Assembly (NCBI RefSeq): GCF_024397915.1
Contig: NZ_CP073347.1
Span: forward strand, 4,588,001-4,652,000
Length of the DNA stretch: 64,000 nucleotides
DNA from: Marinobacterium rhizophilum
GTDB taxonomy: Bacteria > Pseudomonadota > Gammaproteobacteria > Pseudomonadales > Balneatricaceae
Direction: 5' to 3'
Position 1 is the first letter of the stretch; each line of letters opens with the position of its first letter. Below the pieces are notes generated by a model, which was not told the origin of the DNA, searched no databases, and saw only the letters and a list, made by a program, of their open reading frames with translations. The position numbers were made by a program, and so were the translations under genes. Below, piece after piece: positions 8,606 through 16,958 of this stretch.

Positions 8606-9339
8606 ATCTGCTGGGCTTTCAGGCGCGCACTCAAAGTCCCCGGCAGCGGCTGATCGCTGATCACTATATCAAAGTCGCTCAAATGGCCGGCGACGCAGCT
8701 GGCCTGGCGGTCGAATTTGCTGCTGTCGATCAGCAGAACGTGCCGGCGGCACTGCCCGAGCAGGGCTTCGCGTGCCATCACCTCGTCGTCGTTGTAATCA
8801 TACAGGCCGCCGTCGCGGTCCATCGCCCCCACGGAAACCACCCCTACATCGGCGCGGTAGCGCTGGAAGAAGCGCAGCGCATCGCCGCCGATCACATCCT
8901 GATCGCGCTGGCGTACGCGCCCGCCGGCCATCAGCAGTTCACAGTCCGGGTGATCGCACAGCGCCTGGATGGCGTGCAGATTGTTGGTCATGACCTGCAA
9001 TCCCTTCAGGTCACCGAGCAGCTGCGCCAGCCAGGCGACCGTTGAACCGGTGCCGAGCATCAGGCGCTGATAGTCGCCCAGCTGCTCGCGGCACAGCCTG
9101 GCGATATGCTGCTTGCCGGGGCTGTTGAGAATCCGGCGCTGATCGTAGCTGACATTATCCCGGTGCGGGAAGGGCAAGGCTTCGCCGTGGCGGCGCAGCA
9201 GCAGGCCCTGGTCTGCAAGGCGCCTGATATCCGTGCGAATGGTCTGTATCGATACACCAAAGCGGGCGCAAAGCGTATCCAGTGGCTGGCGACCTTCACG
9301 GTTGATCAGCTGCAAAATGGCCTGCTGTCGTTCGAGCAT
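8590..9339 (-). CDS. DeoR-family repressor
   Basis: 249 residues from the ATG at 9339, which has AGGAA 8 bases upstream; a longer reading to 9393 adds a tail that does not fit the family. HTH: MLERQQAILQLINREGR, then FGVSIQTIRTDIRRLADQGLLLR. The sugar-phosphate-sensing domain shows GTGSTVAWLAQLL and later IDSSKFDR. DeoR proteins usually bind a phosphorylated intermediate. It is divergent from the importer/phosphatase operon starting at 9481 and most likely represses it. A phosphorylated inducer would suit the three phosphatase-like genes of that operon (inference). Confidence 0.9.
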   Translation of the reverse strand: MLERQQAILQLINREGRQPLDTLCARFGVSIQTIRTDIRRLADQGLLLRRHGEALPFPHRDNVSYDQRRILNSPGKQHIARLCREQLGDYQRLMLGTGSTVAWLAQLLGDLKGLQVMTNNLHAIQALCDHPDCELLMAGGRVRQRDQDVIGGDALRFFQRYRADVGVVSVGAMDRDGGLYDYNDDEVMAREALLGQCRRHVLLIDSSKFDRQASCVAGHLSDFDIVISDQPLPGTLSARLKAQQIQLLS

Positions 9340-9382
9340 TCCCGGGTTCCTTTCTGGTAGCAAAAAGACAGCTGTTCGCGTA

Positions 9383-9442
9383 ACGAAAGCCATCCATGTA
9401 AAAACGAAAGTATCCTGTCATCTTGTTGTAAATAGGTGACAG
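9383..9442. promoter_or_regulatory. Operator candidates between DeoR gene and importer operon
   Basis: The divergent intergenic holds a direct repeat ACGAAAG-(C)NATCC (from 9383 and from 9404, two helical turns apart) and an inverted repeat CTGTCA...TGACAG (9415-9420 with 9437-9442). Either could be the DeoR-type binding site; the direct repeat is the better fit to this family. Confidence 0.4.
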
Positions 9443-9480
9443 TAGAGTTGCAGCATCACCCACTGAGTTGGAGAACCCCG

Positions 9481-10461
9481 ATGCTGACGCCCAACCTGAA
9501 ACGCGGCCTGGCCGTGCTTGCCCTGACGTTGCCCCAGCTGAGCCTGGCGGCTGAAAAACTGGTGCTCTATACCAGCCAGCCCAATACCGATGCACAGCAG
9601 ACCGTGGATGCCTTTACGGCCGCCAACCCCGATATAGAGGTGGAGTGGGTGCGCGATGGCACCACCAAGCTGATGGCCAAGCTGCGTGCGGAACTGAGTG
9701 CTGGCGTGGTCAAGCCCGATGTACTGCTGATCGCTGACAGCGTCACCATGGAAGCGCTGGAAGCCGAAGGGCGTCTGCAGGCTTACCAGAGCCCCGAGCG
9801 CAGTGCCTATGCACCGGCCCTGTACGATGAAGAGGGTTATTACTACGGCACCAAGCAGATCACCACCGGCATCGTCTATAACACCGGCGCCGAGCTGCAG
9901 CCCGGGCGCTGGGCCGATCTTGGCCAGAGCCAGTACAAGGGCCAGGTTGCCATGCCGAGCCCGCTTTACTCGGGTGCAGCCCTGATTCACCTGGCGATGA
10001 TTACCGCGACACCGGATCTTGGCTGGGAACATTACGGCCAGCTCAGTGCCAACGAAACCATGGCCCAGGGCGGTAACGGCGGCGTGCTGAAAGCGGTCGC
10101 ATCCGGCACCAAACCCTACGGCGTGATCGTGGACTTTCTTGCCATTCGCGAAGCCGCCAAGGGCGCGCCACTGAAGTTCGTCTTCCCGGCGGAAGGCAGC
10201 AGCCTGGTGACCGAACCTGTGGCCATTATGCAGGGCGCGAAGAATCCGGCAGCGGCAAAGAAATTCGTCGATTTCGTCCTGTCCAGCGACGGCCAGCAGC
10301 TGGTGGCCCAGCAGGGTTACCTGCCGGCGCGCAATGATGTCGATGCCCCTGCAGGCTTCCCGGCGCGGGACCAGATTCGTCTGCTGCCCTTTGATGCCGC
10401 CAAGGCGCTGAAAGATGCCGAAGCCAACAAGCGTCGCTTCAGCGAACTGTTCGGCGGTTGA
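9481..10461 (+). CDS. ABC transporter periplasmic binding protein (Fbp/Afu/PhnS-like)
   Basis: 326 residues from the ATG at 9481 (GGAG 8 bases upstream); the longer reading from 9436 would bury the signal peptide. Signal peptide about 1-23, mature start AEKLVLYTSQPNTDAQQTV. This is the type-II binding-protein group that includes ferric-iron (Fbp), hexose-phosphate (Afu) and 2-aminoethylphosphonate (PhnS) receptors. The fold alone cannot separate them. The operon continues with permease, ATPase and three hydrolases of phosphoesters, so I favour a phosphorylated organic ligand over iron. No obvious Tyr-Tyr iron pair was identified. Confidence 0.85.
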   Translation: MLTPNLKRGLAVLALTLPQLSLAAEKLVLYTSQPNTDAQQTVDAFTAANPDIEVEWVRDGTTKLMAKLRAELSAGVVKPDVLLIADSVTMEALEAEGRLQAYQSPERSAYAPALYDEEGYYYGTKQITTGIVYNTGAELQPGRWADLGQSQYKGQVAMPSPLYSGAALIHLAMITATPDLGWEHYGQLSANETMAQGGNGGVLKAVASGTKPYGVIVDFLAIREAAKGAPLKFVFPAEGSSLVTEPVAIMQGAKNPAAAKKFVDFVLSSDGQQLVAQQGYLPARNDVDAPAGFPARDQIRLLPFDAAKALKDAEANKRRFSELFGG

Positions 10462-10466
10462 AGCCC

Positions 10467-12164
10467 ATGACTCCGGTGTTGTCCGCCAGCCAGCCCCGCT
10501 GGCTGCTCATGCTGTTACTGCTGCTGATTGCGCTGCTCAGCCTGCTGCCCAGCCTGCGTCTGCTGATGGAGGCGTTTCGCCAGATCGAACTGGGTTTCGA
10601 CTCGCCCCTGGCCTCTGTCATGCAGGCGCCGAGTACCTGGCGGGCGGTAGCTCACAGCCTGGTGACGGCGGGACTGGGAACCCTGATTGCACTGGTGCTG
10701 GGTACGGTGTTTGCGTTCAGCATCAGCCTGACCAACATTCGTGCCCGCCAGTGGCTGGTATTCAGCTTCATGCTGCCCATGATGATTCCGCCCCAGGTGA
10801 CGGCGCTGAGCTGGCTGCAGCTGTTCGGGCCGGCCAGCCCGCTGCTCAACACCCTGGGGCTGGCGCCACCCCTGGGGTCGCCCCAGCCGCTGTACTCCGC
10901 GGGCGGCATTGCCCTGCTGCTGGGTATCCAGCATGCACCCCTGGTGTACCTGGCACTGCGCACCAGTCTATTGAACATACCCCGGGAGCTGATTGAGGCC
11001 GGGCGTATCAGCGGTGCTTCGCAGTGGCGCCTGTGTCGCGACATGATCCTGCCGCTGAGCCGCGGTGGCCTCATCGCCGGTACGTCTCTGGCCTTTGTGT
11101 CGGCGCTGGGTAACTTCGGCATTCCGGCGATGCTGGGCATTCCGGCGTCCTATTACGTGCTGCCGACCCTGATTTACCAGCACATGGCGGGCTTTGGCAG
11201 CCAGATGCTGACCGAAGTCGCCAGCCTGTCGATCCTGATTGGCCTGCTGGCACTGGCCGGTGTCTGGTTACAGCAGCGGCTGTCCCGCGGGCGTGACTAT
11301 GCGCTCATCGGCCACAGTGGCCAGGCACAGAATTTCAATTTGGGCGTCTGGCGTCCCTGGCTGGAAGCCTTGCTGGTGCTGGTACTGCTGCTGATTCTGG
11401 TCGCGCCCCTGGTGGCGCTGCTGATCGGCTCGGTGGTGCCGGCGCTGGGCGTCGCGCTCACCGCTGACAGTTTCACCCTGGATGCCTATGGGCAGATGCT
11501 GAGCCGCCAGGGCGTTACGCTGCGGGCGCTGGGCAACAGCCTGTTGCTGTCTGTTTCGGCGGCTCTGGTACTGATGTTGCTGAGCCTGCCGCTGGCCGCT
11601 TTCCTGCGCCAGTGTGCGCCGCGCCTGCAAACGCTGATCAGCAGCCTGATCGAGATTCCCTACGCGCTGCCGGGCGTGGTGCTGGCCATCGCTTGCATCC
11701 TTTTGTTCGCCCGGCCGCTGCCGTTGCTGGGGATCAGCATCTACGGCTCCCTGCTGGTGATTTTCGTCGCCTACCTGGCGCGCTTTCTCAGCGTGGCATT
11801 CAAACCGGTGCAGGCGGTGATGAGCCAGCTGGACCCCTCGCTGGAGGAGGCGGCGCAGCTGGCCGGCGCCAGCGCCCTGCGCCGCCTGGTGGATATCATT
11901 CTGCCCCTGGTCGCACCGGCGCTCTGTGCCGGCGGCCTGCTGGTGTTCCTGATCGCCGTAAACGAGCTGACGGTGTCGGCGCTGCTCTGGAGCACCGGCA
12001 ACGAAACCCTGGGTGTACTTATTTTTAACCTCGATGAAAGCGGTGACACCGTGCTGGCATCGGCCGTGTCGGTGGTGGTCGTGCTGATGGTCGCCGGCAT
12101 CATGGCGTTGCTCAGTGCGCTGGGAAACCGTTTACCCAAAGGAGTGATACCGTGGCAGAGCTGA
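10467..12164 (+). CDS. ABC transporter permease, fused two-domain (FbpB type)
   Basis: 565 residues from the ATG at 10467; an in-frame TTG at 10458 overlaps the previous stop and is less likely. Two tandem permease domains in one chain, about 12 helices. Each has the EAA loop that docks the ATPase: ELIEAGRISGASQWRLCRDM (about 170-190) and LEEAAQLAGASALRRLVDII (about 455-475). Fusion of both halves is normal for Fbp/Afu-type importers. It overlaps the ATPase gene by 13 bp. Confidence 0.92.
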   Translation: MTPVLSASQPRWLLMLLLLLIALLSLLPSLRLLMEAFRQIELGFDSPLASVMQAPSTWRAVAHSLVTAGLGTLIALVLGTVFAFSISLTNIRARQWLVFSFMLPMMIPPQVTALSWLQLFGPASPLLNTLGLAPPLGSPQPLYSAGGIALLLGIQHAPLVYLALRTSLLNIPRELIEAGRISGASQWRLCRDMILPLSRGGLIAGTSLAFVSALGNFGIPAMLGIPASYYVLPTLIYQHMAGFGSQMLTEVASLSILIGLLALAGVWLQQRLSRGRDYALIGHSGQAQNFNLGVWRPWLEALLVLVLLLILVAPLVALLIGSVVPALGVALTADSFTLDAYGQMLSRQGVTLRALGNSLLLSVSAALVLMLLSLPLAAFLRQCAPRLQTLISSLIEIPYALPGVVLAIACILLFARPLPLLGISIYGSLLVIFVAYLARFLSVAFKPVQAVMSQLDPSLEEAAQLAGASALRRLVDIILPLVAPALCAGGLLVFLIAVNELTVSALLWSTGNETLGVLIFNLDESGDTVLASAVSVVVVLMVAGIMALLSALGNRLPKGVIPWQS

Positions 12165-13207
12165 TTCTGGACAATCTTAGCAAGCGCTATGGCGATGATA
12201 CTGTGGTGGATCAACTGTCACTGACCATTCCCCAGGGGGAGTTTGTGGCGCTGCTGGGACCCAGTGGTTGCGGCAAGAGCACGACCTTGCGCATGCTGGC
12301 GGGGTTTGAATCCCTCACTGGCGGCAGTATCAGCCTGAATGGCCGGGTACTGGCGTCTGACAATACCCATTTGGAGCCGGAACAGCGCAACATGGGCATG
12401 GTGTTTCAGTCCTATGCACTCTGGCCCCACATGAGCGTGGCGCAAAACGTGGGTTATGCGCTGCGCATGCGCGGCATCAAGGGGGAAGCACGGGCGCGCA
12501 AGGTGCGCGAGGCGCTGGAAGTGGTGCGGCTGGAGCGTTACGCCGAGAGTTCGCCGCGGGATCTCAGCGGTGGCCAGCGCCAGCGCGTGGCACTGGCGCG
12601 CTGCCTGGTCAGTGAGCCTGAGGTGGTGTTGCTGGATGAACCCCTGGCGAACCTTGACCGGCACCTGCGGGCCTCGATGGAAGACAGTTTTCGCGAGTTT
12701 CACCGTCGCACCGGGGCCACCCTGGTGTATGTGACCCATGATCAGTCCGAGGCCATGTCCCTGGCGGATCGGGTGGCGGTCATGCAGTCCGGGCGCCTGG
12801 TGCAGTGGGCAACGCCGCAGCAGCTGTATGCACGGCCGCGCACACCCTGGCTGGCCGGGTTTATCGGTGAGGGTAGCGTGATCGATCTGCCTTCGGCCAG
12901 GCCGGGCGAGGCGGTCAGTGGTGCTGCGCTGGCGCAGGGGCTGGCCCGCAGTCACGGCCTGCTGGCTTCAGCGGCGGGGCCTGTGCTGGTGCGCCCGGAG
13001 CACGTGCGGATTCGCAATGCAGCGGATGGCGATGGCGGAGTGGCTGCGCGGGTGGTTGATACCGCTTACCGCGGCGAGCGTTTCAGTGTGCGGCTGCGCC
13101 TGGCCGGGCAGCAGGAACTGCTGGCCTACCATTCCCATCCACTGGCACTGGATCAGGCGGTACAGCTGGATCTGGAGCACGGCTGGGCGCTGGAACAGAC
13201 GGCATGA
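12152..13207 (+). CDS. ABC transporter ATP-binding protein
   Basis: 351 residues, GTG start with AAAGGAG upstream inside the end of the permease gene. Walker A GPSGCGKST (about 36-44), Q-loop MVFQSYALWPH, signature LSGGQRQRVALARC, Walker B EVVLLDEPLANLD and H-loop VTHDQSEA are all intact. A C-terminal TOBE-like domain follows (about 240-351). It powers the import of the ligand bound by the upstream receptor. Stop and next start overlap as ATGA. Confidence 0.95.
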   Translation: MAELILDNLSKRYGDDTVVDQLSLTIPQGEFVALLGPSGCGKSTTLRMLAGFESLTGGSISLNGRVLASDNTHLEPEQRNMGMVFQSYALWPHMSVAQNVGYALRMRGIKGEARARKVREALEVVRLERYAESSPRDLSGGQRQRVALARCLVSEPEVVLLDEPLANLDRHLRASMEDSFREFHRRTGATLVYVTHDQSEAMSLADRVAVMQSGRLVQWATPQQLYARPRTPWLAGFIGEGSVIDLPSARPGEAVSGAALAQGLARSHGLLASAAGPVLVRPEHVRIRNAADGDGGVAARVVDTAYRGERFSVRLRLAGQQELLAYHSHPLALDQAVQLDLEHGWALEQTA

Positions 13208-14250
13208 ACGCCAGTATCGAGATCCTTAGCGGTCTGAATGCCAAGGCTCCGGCGGCGATTCTGGTAAAAGCTCAGGGACGCTGCCTGCTGCTGGATGCCG
13301 GCGGTGCGCTGGAGGCGGGCGCTGACAGTGGCTGGGCACTGCCGCAGCTGCCCGACGCCGTGCTGCTGACCCATGACCATGTGGATCACTGCGCCGCCCT
13401 GCACCAGGTACCTGCACAAGTGCCGGTCTATGCCACCGCACCGGTGGCCGCATCCTTGCAAACCGAGCGGGATATCCGCCTGCTGCCGCTCAACGGCACG
13501 CTCGATATAGCCGGCATCAAGGTGACAACAGGCCAGGCCGGTCATTCCCTGGGCGGTGTCTGGTTGCACCTGGCCATCGGCGACGGGGTCTTCTACAGCG
13601 GGGACTTCAGCCTGGAGTCGACCCTGTTTGCGTTTGATGCGCCGCCGGTTGCGGGTCTTGCCTTGCTGGATGCGTCCTACGGTCTGTACGACGCGGACCA
13701 GCCGGCCTGCCGCGCCGCGCTGGAACCCTGGCTGGAACAGCCTCTGCTGTTGCCGGTACCGCCATCCGGGCGGGCGCTGGAAATGGCGCTCTGGCTCAAT
13801 GATCGCCCAGGCTGTCGCTGGACGCTGGATAGCGCCTGCCGGCAGCAGCTCGAGCGGCTGCACAGGTTACCCGCCGCGCTGTTGCAGCCTGGCGTCTCCG
13901 CGCGTCTGGCCCGCCTGACGCCTGAACCCTTTGGGGATGATGTGCCCGTTATTCTGGCCGCCAACCCGGACGGTGTCGGTGGCGAGGCCGGGCGCCTTAT
14001 CGAGGCCCAGCCGTGGCGCGCCGTACTCTATACCGGTTATATGCCCTCGGTGGCGCAGGATCAGGTAGAGCGTGGACGTGCCCACTGGCAGCGCTGGAAC
14101 GTGCATCCGCGCCTGGGTGATGTCCTGCATCTGGCGAAGACACTGCAGGCCCGCCGCGTGGTGCCGCTGTTCAGTCGCCTCGATCCGCGTGCAGCCTGGC
14201 AGCAGGCACTGGGCTGCCGCCTGCTGACAGATACACACATAGAGATTTGA
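13204..14250 (+). CDS. Metallo-beta-lactamase-fold hydrolase, beta-CASP-like
   Basis: 348 residues. Zinc motif THDHVDH (about 57-63), then a second metal strand GHSLGGVWLHLAIGDGVFYSGD (key residues H and D). The lower half lacks a short lactamase end and has instead a long region resembling the beta-CASP nucleases/phosphodiesterases. Start overlaps the ATPase stop by 4 bp. In phosphonate operons an MBL protein (PhnP) opens cyclic phosphodiesters; a similar job on an imported phosphodiester would fit here. That is inference. RNA processing is unlikely given the operon. Confidence 0.8.
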   Translation: MNASIEILSGLNAKAPAAILVKAQGRCLLLDAGGALEAGADSGWALPQLPDAVLLTHDHVDHCAALHQVPAQVPVYATAPVAASLQTERDIRLLPLNGTLDIAGIKVTTGQAGHSLGGVWLHLAIGDGVFYSGDFSLESTLFAFDAPPVAGLALLDASYGLYDADQPACRAALEPWLEQPLLLPVPPSGRALEMALWLNDRPGCRWTLDSACRQQLERLHRLPAALLQPGVSARLARLTPEPFGDDVPVILAANPDGVGGEAGRLIEAQPWRAVLYTGYMPSVAQDQVERGRAHWQRWNVHPRLGDVLHLAKTLQARRVVPLFSRLDPRAAWQQALGCRLLTDTHIEI

Positions 14251-14251
14251 C

Positions 14252-14815
14252 ATGAAACTGATTCGAAAACCCTTTGTCTTCATGCGTCACGGTGAAACGG
14301 CGCTGAACCGCGAACAGCGTATCTGCGGCTTTACCGATGTGCCGCTGAACACGCGCGGGGAAAACCAGGCGCTGGACGCGCAACCCCTGCTGCTGGGTGA
14401 CTGGAGCTGCGTCGCGACCAGCGCGCTGCAGCGGGCGCAGCGTACCGCGAGCCTTGCAGTGCCCCGGCACGAGGCGCTGATCTTGCCCGGCCTGAACGAG
14501 CGCCACTGGGGCGTGCTGGAAGGGGCGCCCCTGTCGCAGCTGCTGCCCTACGCCAGTACTCCGGCCGGTGGCGAGAGCTGGGATGAATTCAGTCGGCGGG
14601 TGCTGAGCGCGCTCAACGGGCTGCTGGAAGAATACCCGCTGCCGCTGGTGGTGGCGCACTCGGGCGTCTACCGCGTGATCCGCGATGCCATTACCGGTAC
14701 ACCGGACGGGCCACGCATAGAAAACGCCCGCCCGGTACGGCTAAACCCGGCCGACAACGCCGCCGGCTGGACGCTGGAACCGTTTGAAAACAACGCTGTA
14801 GAGAACGGCGAATAA
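14252..14815 (+). CDS. Histidine phosphatase family protein
   Basis: 187 residues of the phosphoglycerate-mutase-like superfamily. The phosphohistidine motif FMRHGETALNRE is at about 10-21, the second Arg in TSALQRAQRTA, the acid in LNERHWGVLEG, and the second His in VVAHSGVYRVI. All catalytic residues are present, so a working phosphomonoesterase is expected. One base separates it from the MBL gene. The substrate is unknown; with the importer it could strip phosphate from the imported molecule. Confidence 0.88.
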   Translation: MKLIRKPFVFMRHGETALNREQRICGFTDVPLNTRGENQALDAQPLLLGDWSCVATSALQRAQRTASLAVPRHEALILPGLNERHWGVLEGAPLSQLLPYASTPAGGESWDEFSRRVLSALNGLLEEYPLPLVVAHSGVYRVIRDAITGTPDGPRIENARPVRLNPADNAAGWTLEPFENNAVENGE

Positions 14816-14874
14816 TTACCCGGGCGGCGTCCAAGCTGGCTGGGACATGCAACTTTTTGAAAAGGAACTGGTAA

Positions 14875-15324
14875 ATGACTGACACGGTCATCGTGGATGT
14901 GGACGGAACCCTGGCGGAATTCGATCCGGCGCGGGTAGCGGACTGGGTGCTGGGGGATACCAAGCAGTGGACACCGTTTTTTGAGCACATGGCGGGGGCT
15001 CCGGTGATCGATGCGGTGCGTCGCCTGGTACGGATGCTGAAGGCACAGGGGCAGATGATCGTGATCTGCAGTGGCCGGCCGGCTTCTTACAGTGCAGAAA
15101 CCGAGGCCTGGCTGATCCGTAACGAGGTGCCATTCGATGCGCTTTACCTGCGCGGCGAAGGGGACGATGCCGTCTGCGACGAGGATGTAAAGTCACGGTT
15201 GCTGGCGCAGATGCGGGCCGACGGTTTCAGCCCCTGGCTGGTGCTGGATGACCGCTCGGCGGTGGTGGCGCGCTGGCGCGAGATGGGGCTGACCTGCCTG
15301 CAGTGCGCTCCGGGCGACTTCTAA
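14875..15324 (+). CDS. HAD phosphatase, polynucleotide 3'-phosphatase-like
   Basis: 149 residues, short cap-less HAD. Motif I VDVDGTLAEFD (about 6-16), motif II ICSGRP, motif III Lys in EDVKSRLL, motif IV VLDDRSAVVARWRE. The pattern (KQWTPFF, CSGRP, Glu-Ala-Trp-Leu, LDDR..VV..WR..G, ending GDF) is that of phage polynucleotide kinase 3'-phosphatase domains; no kinase domain is attached. It is last in the operon, 59 bp after the histidine phosphatase. A nucleotide-like or sugar-phosphate substrate is plausible. Confidence 0.82.
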   Translation: MTDTVIVDVDGTLAEFDPARVADWVLGDTKQWTPFFEHMAGAPVIDAVRRLVRMLKAQGQMIVICSGRPASYSAETEAWLIRNEVPFDALYLRGEGDDAVCDEDVKSRLLAQMRADGFSPWLVLDDRSAVVARWREMGLTCLQCAPGDF

Positions 15325-15333
15325 CCTTGCAAC

Positions 15334-15362
15334 ATCGCAAGCGCGGCCGCGGCGCTTGCGAT
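15334..15362. terminator. Bidirectional hairpin between convergent genes
   Basis: Perfect 11-bp stem ATCGCAAGCGC/GCGCTTGCGAT with a 7-base loop, placed exactly between the HAD gene and the convergent small membrane protein gene. No T-run follows on either strand. Confidence 0.6.
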
Positions 15363-15374
15363 CTCACCTCTGTA

Positions 15375-15773
15375 TCAGTTTTCCGTGTGCTGCGCTGACT
15401 GCGCCGGGGCGTTTTTAAGAAACAGCACGATCATCAGGATCAGGCCAACCAGCACGGTAATGGACGACAACGCCAGCAGGGGTTCGAGCAACTGGGCATC
15501 CAGTATCTTGCCGTACATCAGGAACAGCGACACCAGCAGCACAAGGGAGCCAATCTGATGCAGGCAGAACTGCAGAATGGCCAGGGCGCCACGGCTGTTG
15601 TGAAGCCAGAGCCGGTGCATCACGCCATAGATAAATGACAGCACGAAACCCAGCAGCATGATGTGGGCATGGGTCACCATCTGGCCGTGGTCGTGGGAGG
15701 CGGCCATGAAAATGCCCAGAACCAGGCCGAGAGTGGCATAGGCCAGGGCACAGCTTATATGTTGTCTGTCCAT
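15375..15773 (-). CDS. Small four-helix membrane protein, cytochrome-oxidase-subunit-I-like
   Basis: 132 residues with four hydrophobic segments (about 9-27, 35-52, 64-85, 95-118). HDHGQMVTHAHIMLLGF recalls the helix of heme-copper oxidase subunit I that carries heme-ligand histidines; five His lie in the first third of the chain. Such stand-alone proteins are common in marine gammaproteobacteria and often mis-named. Its role is unknown; heme or copper binding is a guess from the His pattern. It is monocistronic, with the convergent hairpin at its 3' end. Confidence 0.7.
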   Translation of the reverse strand: MDRQHISCALAYATLGLVLGIFMAASHDHGQMVTHAHIMLLGFVLSFIYGVMHRLWLHNSRGALAILQFCLHQIGSLVLLVSLFLMYGKILDAQLLEPLLALSSITVLVGLILMIVLFLKNAPAQSAQHTEN

Positions 15774-15941
15774 CGAGGTCTCTCCTGGAGTGGGCCCTCA
15801 GACGGTCAGCAGCAGCGGGTCGTTGTGACCGGGGCGCCAGTCAGTATAGAACGCCCAAAGGATGCGGGAGCCAATCAGAACCGTACGCGGGCCATGGAGG
15901 CCCGCGGATTGTTGCTACAGGTACTGTTGCCGGGGCGCCGC

Positions 15942-16958
15942 TCAGGCCTGCGTGAGTTCACCACACAGTGGTTGCCCCAGGGCACTGTGCAGCGCATCGC
16001 CGCTGATGCCGTTGGCGATCAGCACATGCAGCTTGGCAAAAGCGGCTTCCAGGGTGAGGTCGCTGCCGGGTATCACGCCGATGCGGTTCAGGGTGGCACC
16101 GGTGGCATAGGTGCCCTGGCTGACGCCGCCGCGGGCGCACTGGGTAATGTTCAGCAGGGTGATGCCGCGCTGGCTGGCATTCTCCAGCACCTGCATCAGC
16201 GCCTGGTTGGCATCCGGCGGATTGCCGGCACCGTAGGTCTGCAGTACCAGGGCGCGGATCCCGGGCCCTGTCAGAATAGCCTCGGCGATGTGCGCGCCTA
16301 TGCCGGGGTAGAGCGGCAGCACCGCCACGGCATCGGCATCAAAGGGCGCCAGGCGAAAACCGGGCGTACCGGCTGCCAGCAGCAACTGCGGCTGCAGTTC
16401 GAAGTCGATGCCCACGCGCCCAAGCCAGGGAAAGTTGGGGGAGTCGAAGGCATCAAAGCCCGAGCTGCTGACCTTGACGCTGCGATTGCCCCGCAGCAGG
16501 CGGCCGTTGAAGCAGATGCAGACCTCGCAGATGGCGGGGTTGGCCGCCAGCAGCATGGCGGTCACCAGGTTGTCCAGGGCATCGTTGCGCAGCTGGGCCA
16601 GCGGGATCTGCGAGCCGGTCAGGATCACCGGCTTGTTGATGCCATCAAGCATGAACGACAGCGCCGAAGCGCTGTAGGCCAGGGTGTCGGTGCCGTGCAA
16701 AAGCACGAAACCGGCATAGTCGTTCCAGTGCTGGGCCAGGGCCTGGGCCATCTGCAGCCAGTTGTCCGGTGTCAGGTTGGCACTGTCGATCAGCTGCTCG
16801 AACTCGATCAGGTCGTAGGCCGGCAGCTGGCCGCAGGCACGGCTGTCGAGCAGGCTTACGAGCTGATCATGAAACCCTGGCATGGGTACATAACCGTCTA
16901 TCGAGGGCTGCATGCCGATGGTACCGCCGGTATAGATGACCAGTATGCGGCGGCTCAT
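15942..16958 (-). CDS. ansA: L-asparaginase, type I-like
   Basis: Hydrolyses asparagine to aspartate and ammonia. 338 residues from the ATG at 16958, which overlaps the aspartase stop as ATGA; a longer frame upstream is antisense noise. Catalytic Thr in IYTGGTIGM (about 7-15), second Thr-Asp pair in LLHGTDTLAYSASAL (about 88-102), Lys in the domain around GINKPVILTGSQIPLAQLRNDA. No signal peptide, hence cytoplasmic. The upstream genes supply a Na+ symporter and aspartase, so the operon takes asparagine/aspartate to fumarate. Confidence 0.92.
   Translation of the reverse strand: MSRRILVIYTGGTIGMQPSIDGYVPMPGFHDQLVSLLDSRACGQLPAYDLIEFEQLIDSANLTPDNWLQMAQALAQHWNDYAGFVLLHGTDTLAYSASALSFMLDGINKPVILTGSQIPLAQLRNDALDNLVTAMLLAANPAICEVCICFNGRLLRGNRSVKVSSSGFDAFDSPNFPWLGRVGIDFELQPQLLLAAGTPGFRLAPFDADAVAVLPLYPGIGAHIAEAILTGPGIRALVLQTYGAGNPPDANQALMQVLENASQRGITLLNITQCARGGVSQGTYATGATLNRIGVIPGSDLTLEAAFAKLHVLIANGISGDALHSALGQPLCGELTQA

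Noticed and set aside
9481..15324. Naming the importer phnSTUV or fbpABC
   Set aside because: The binding-protein group is too broad, the permease is one fused chain and no phosphonatase or iron genes are linked.
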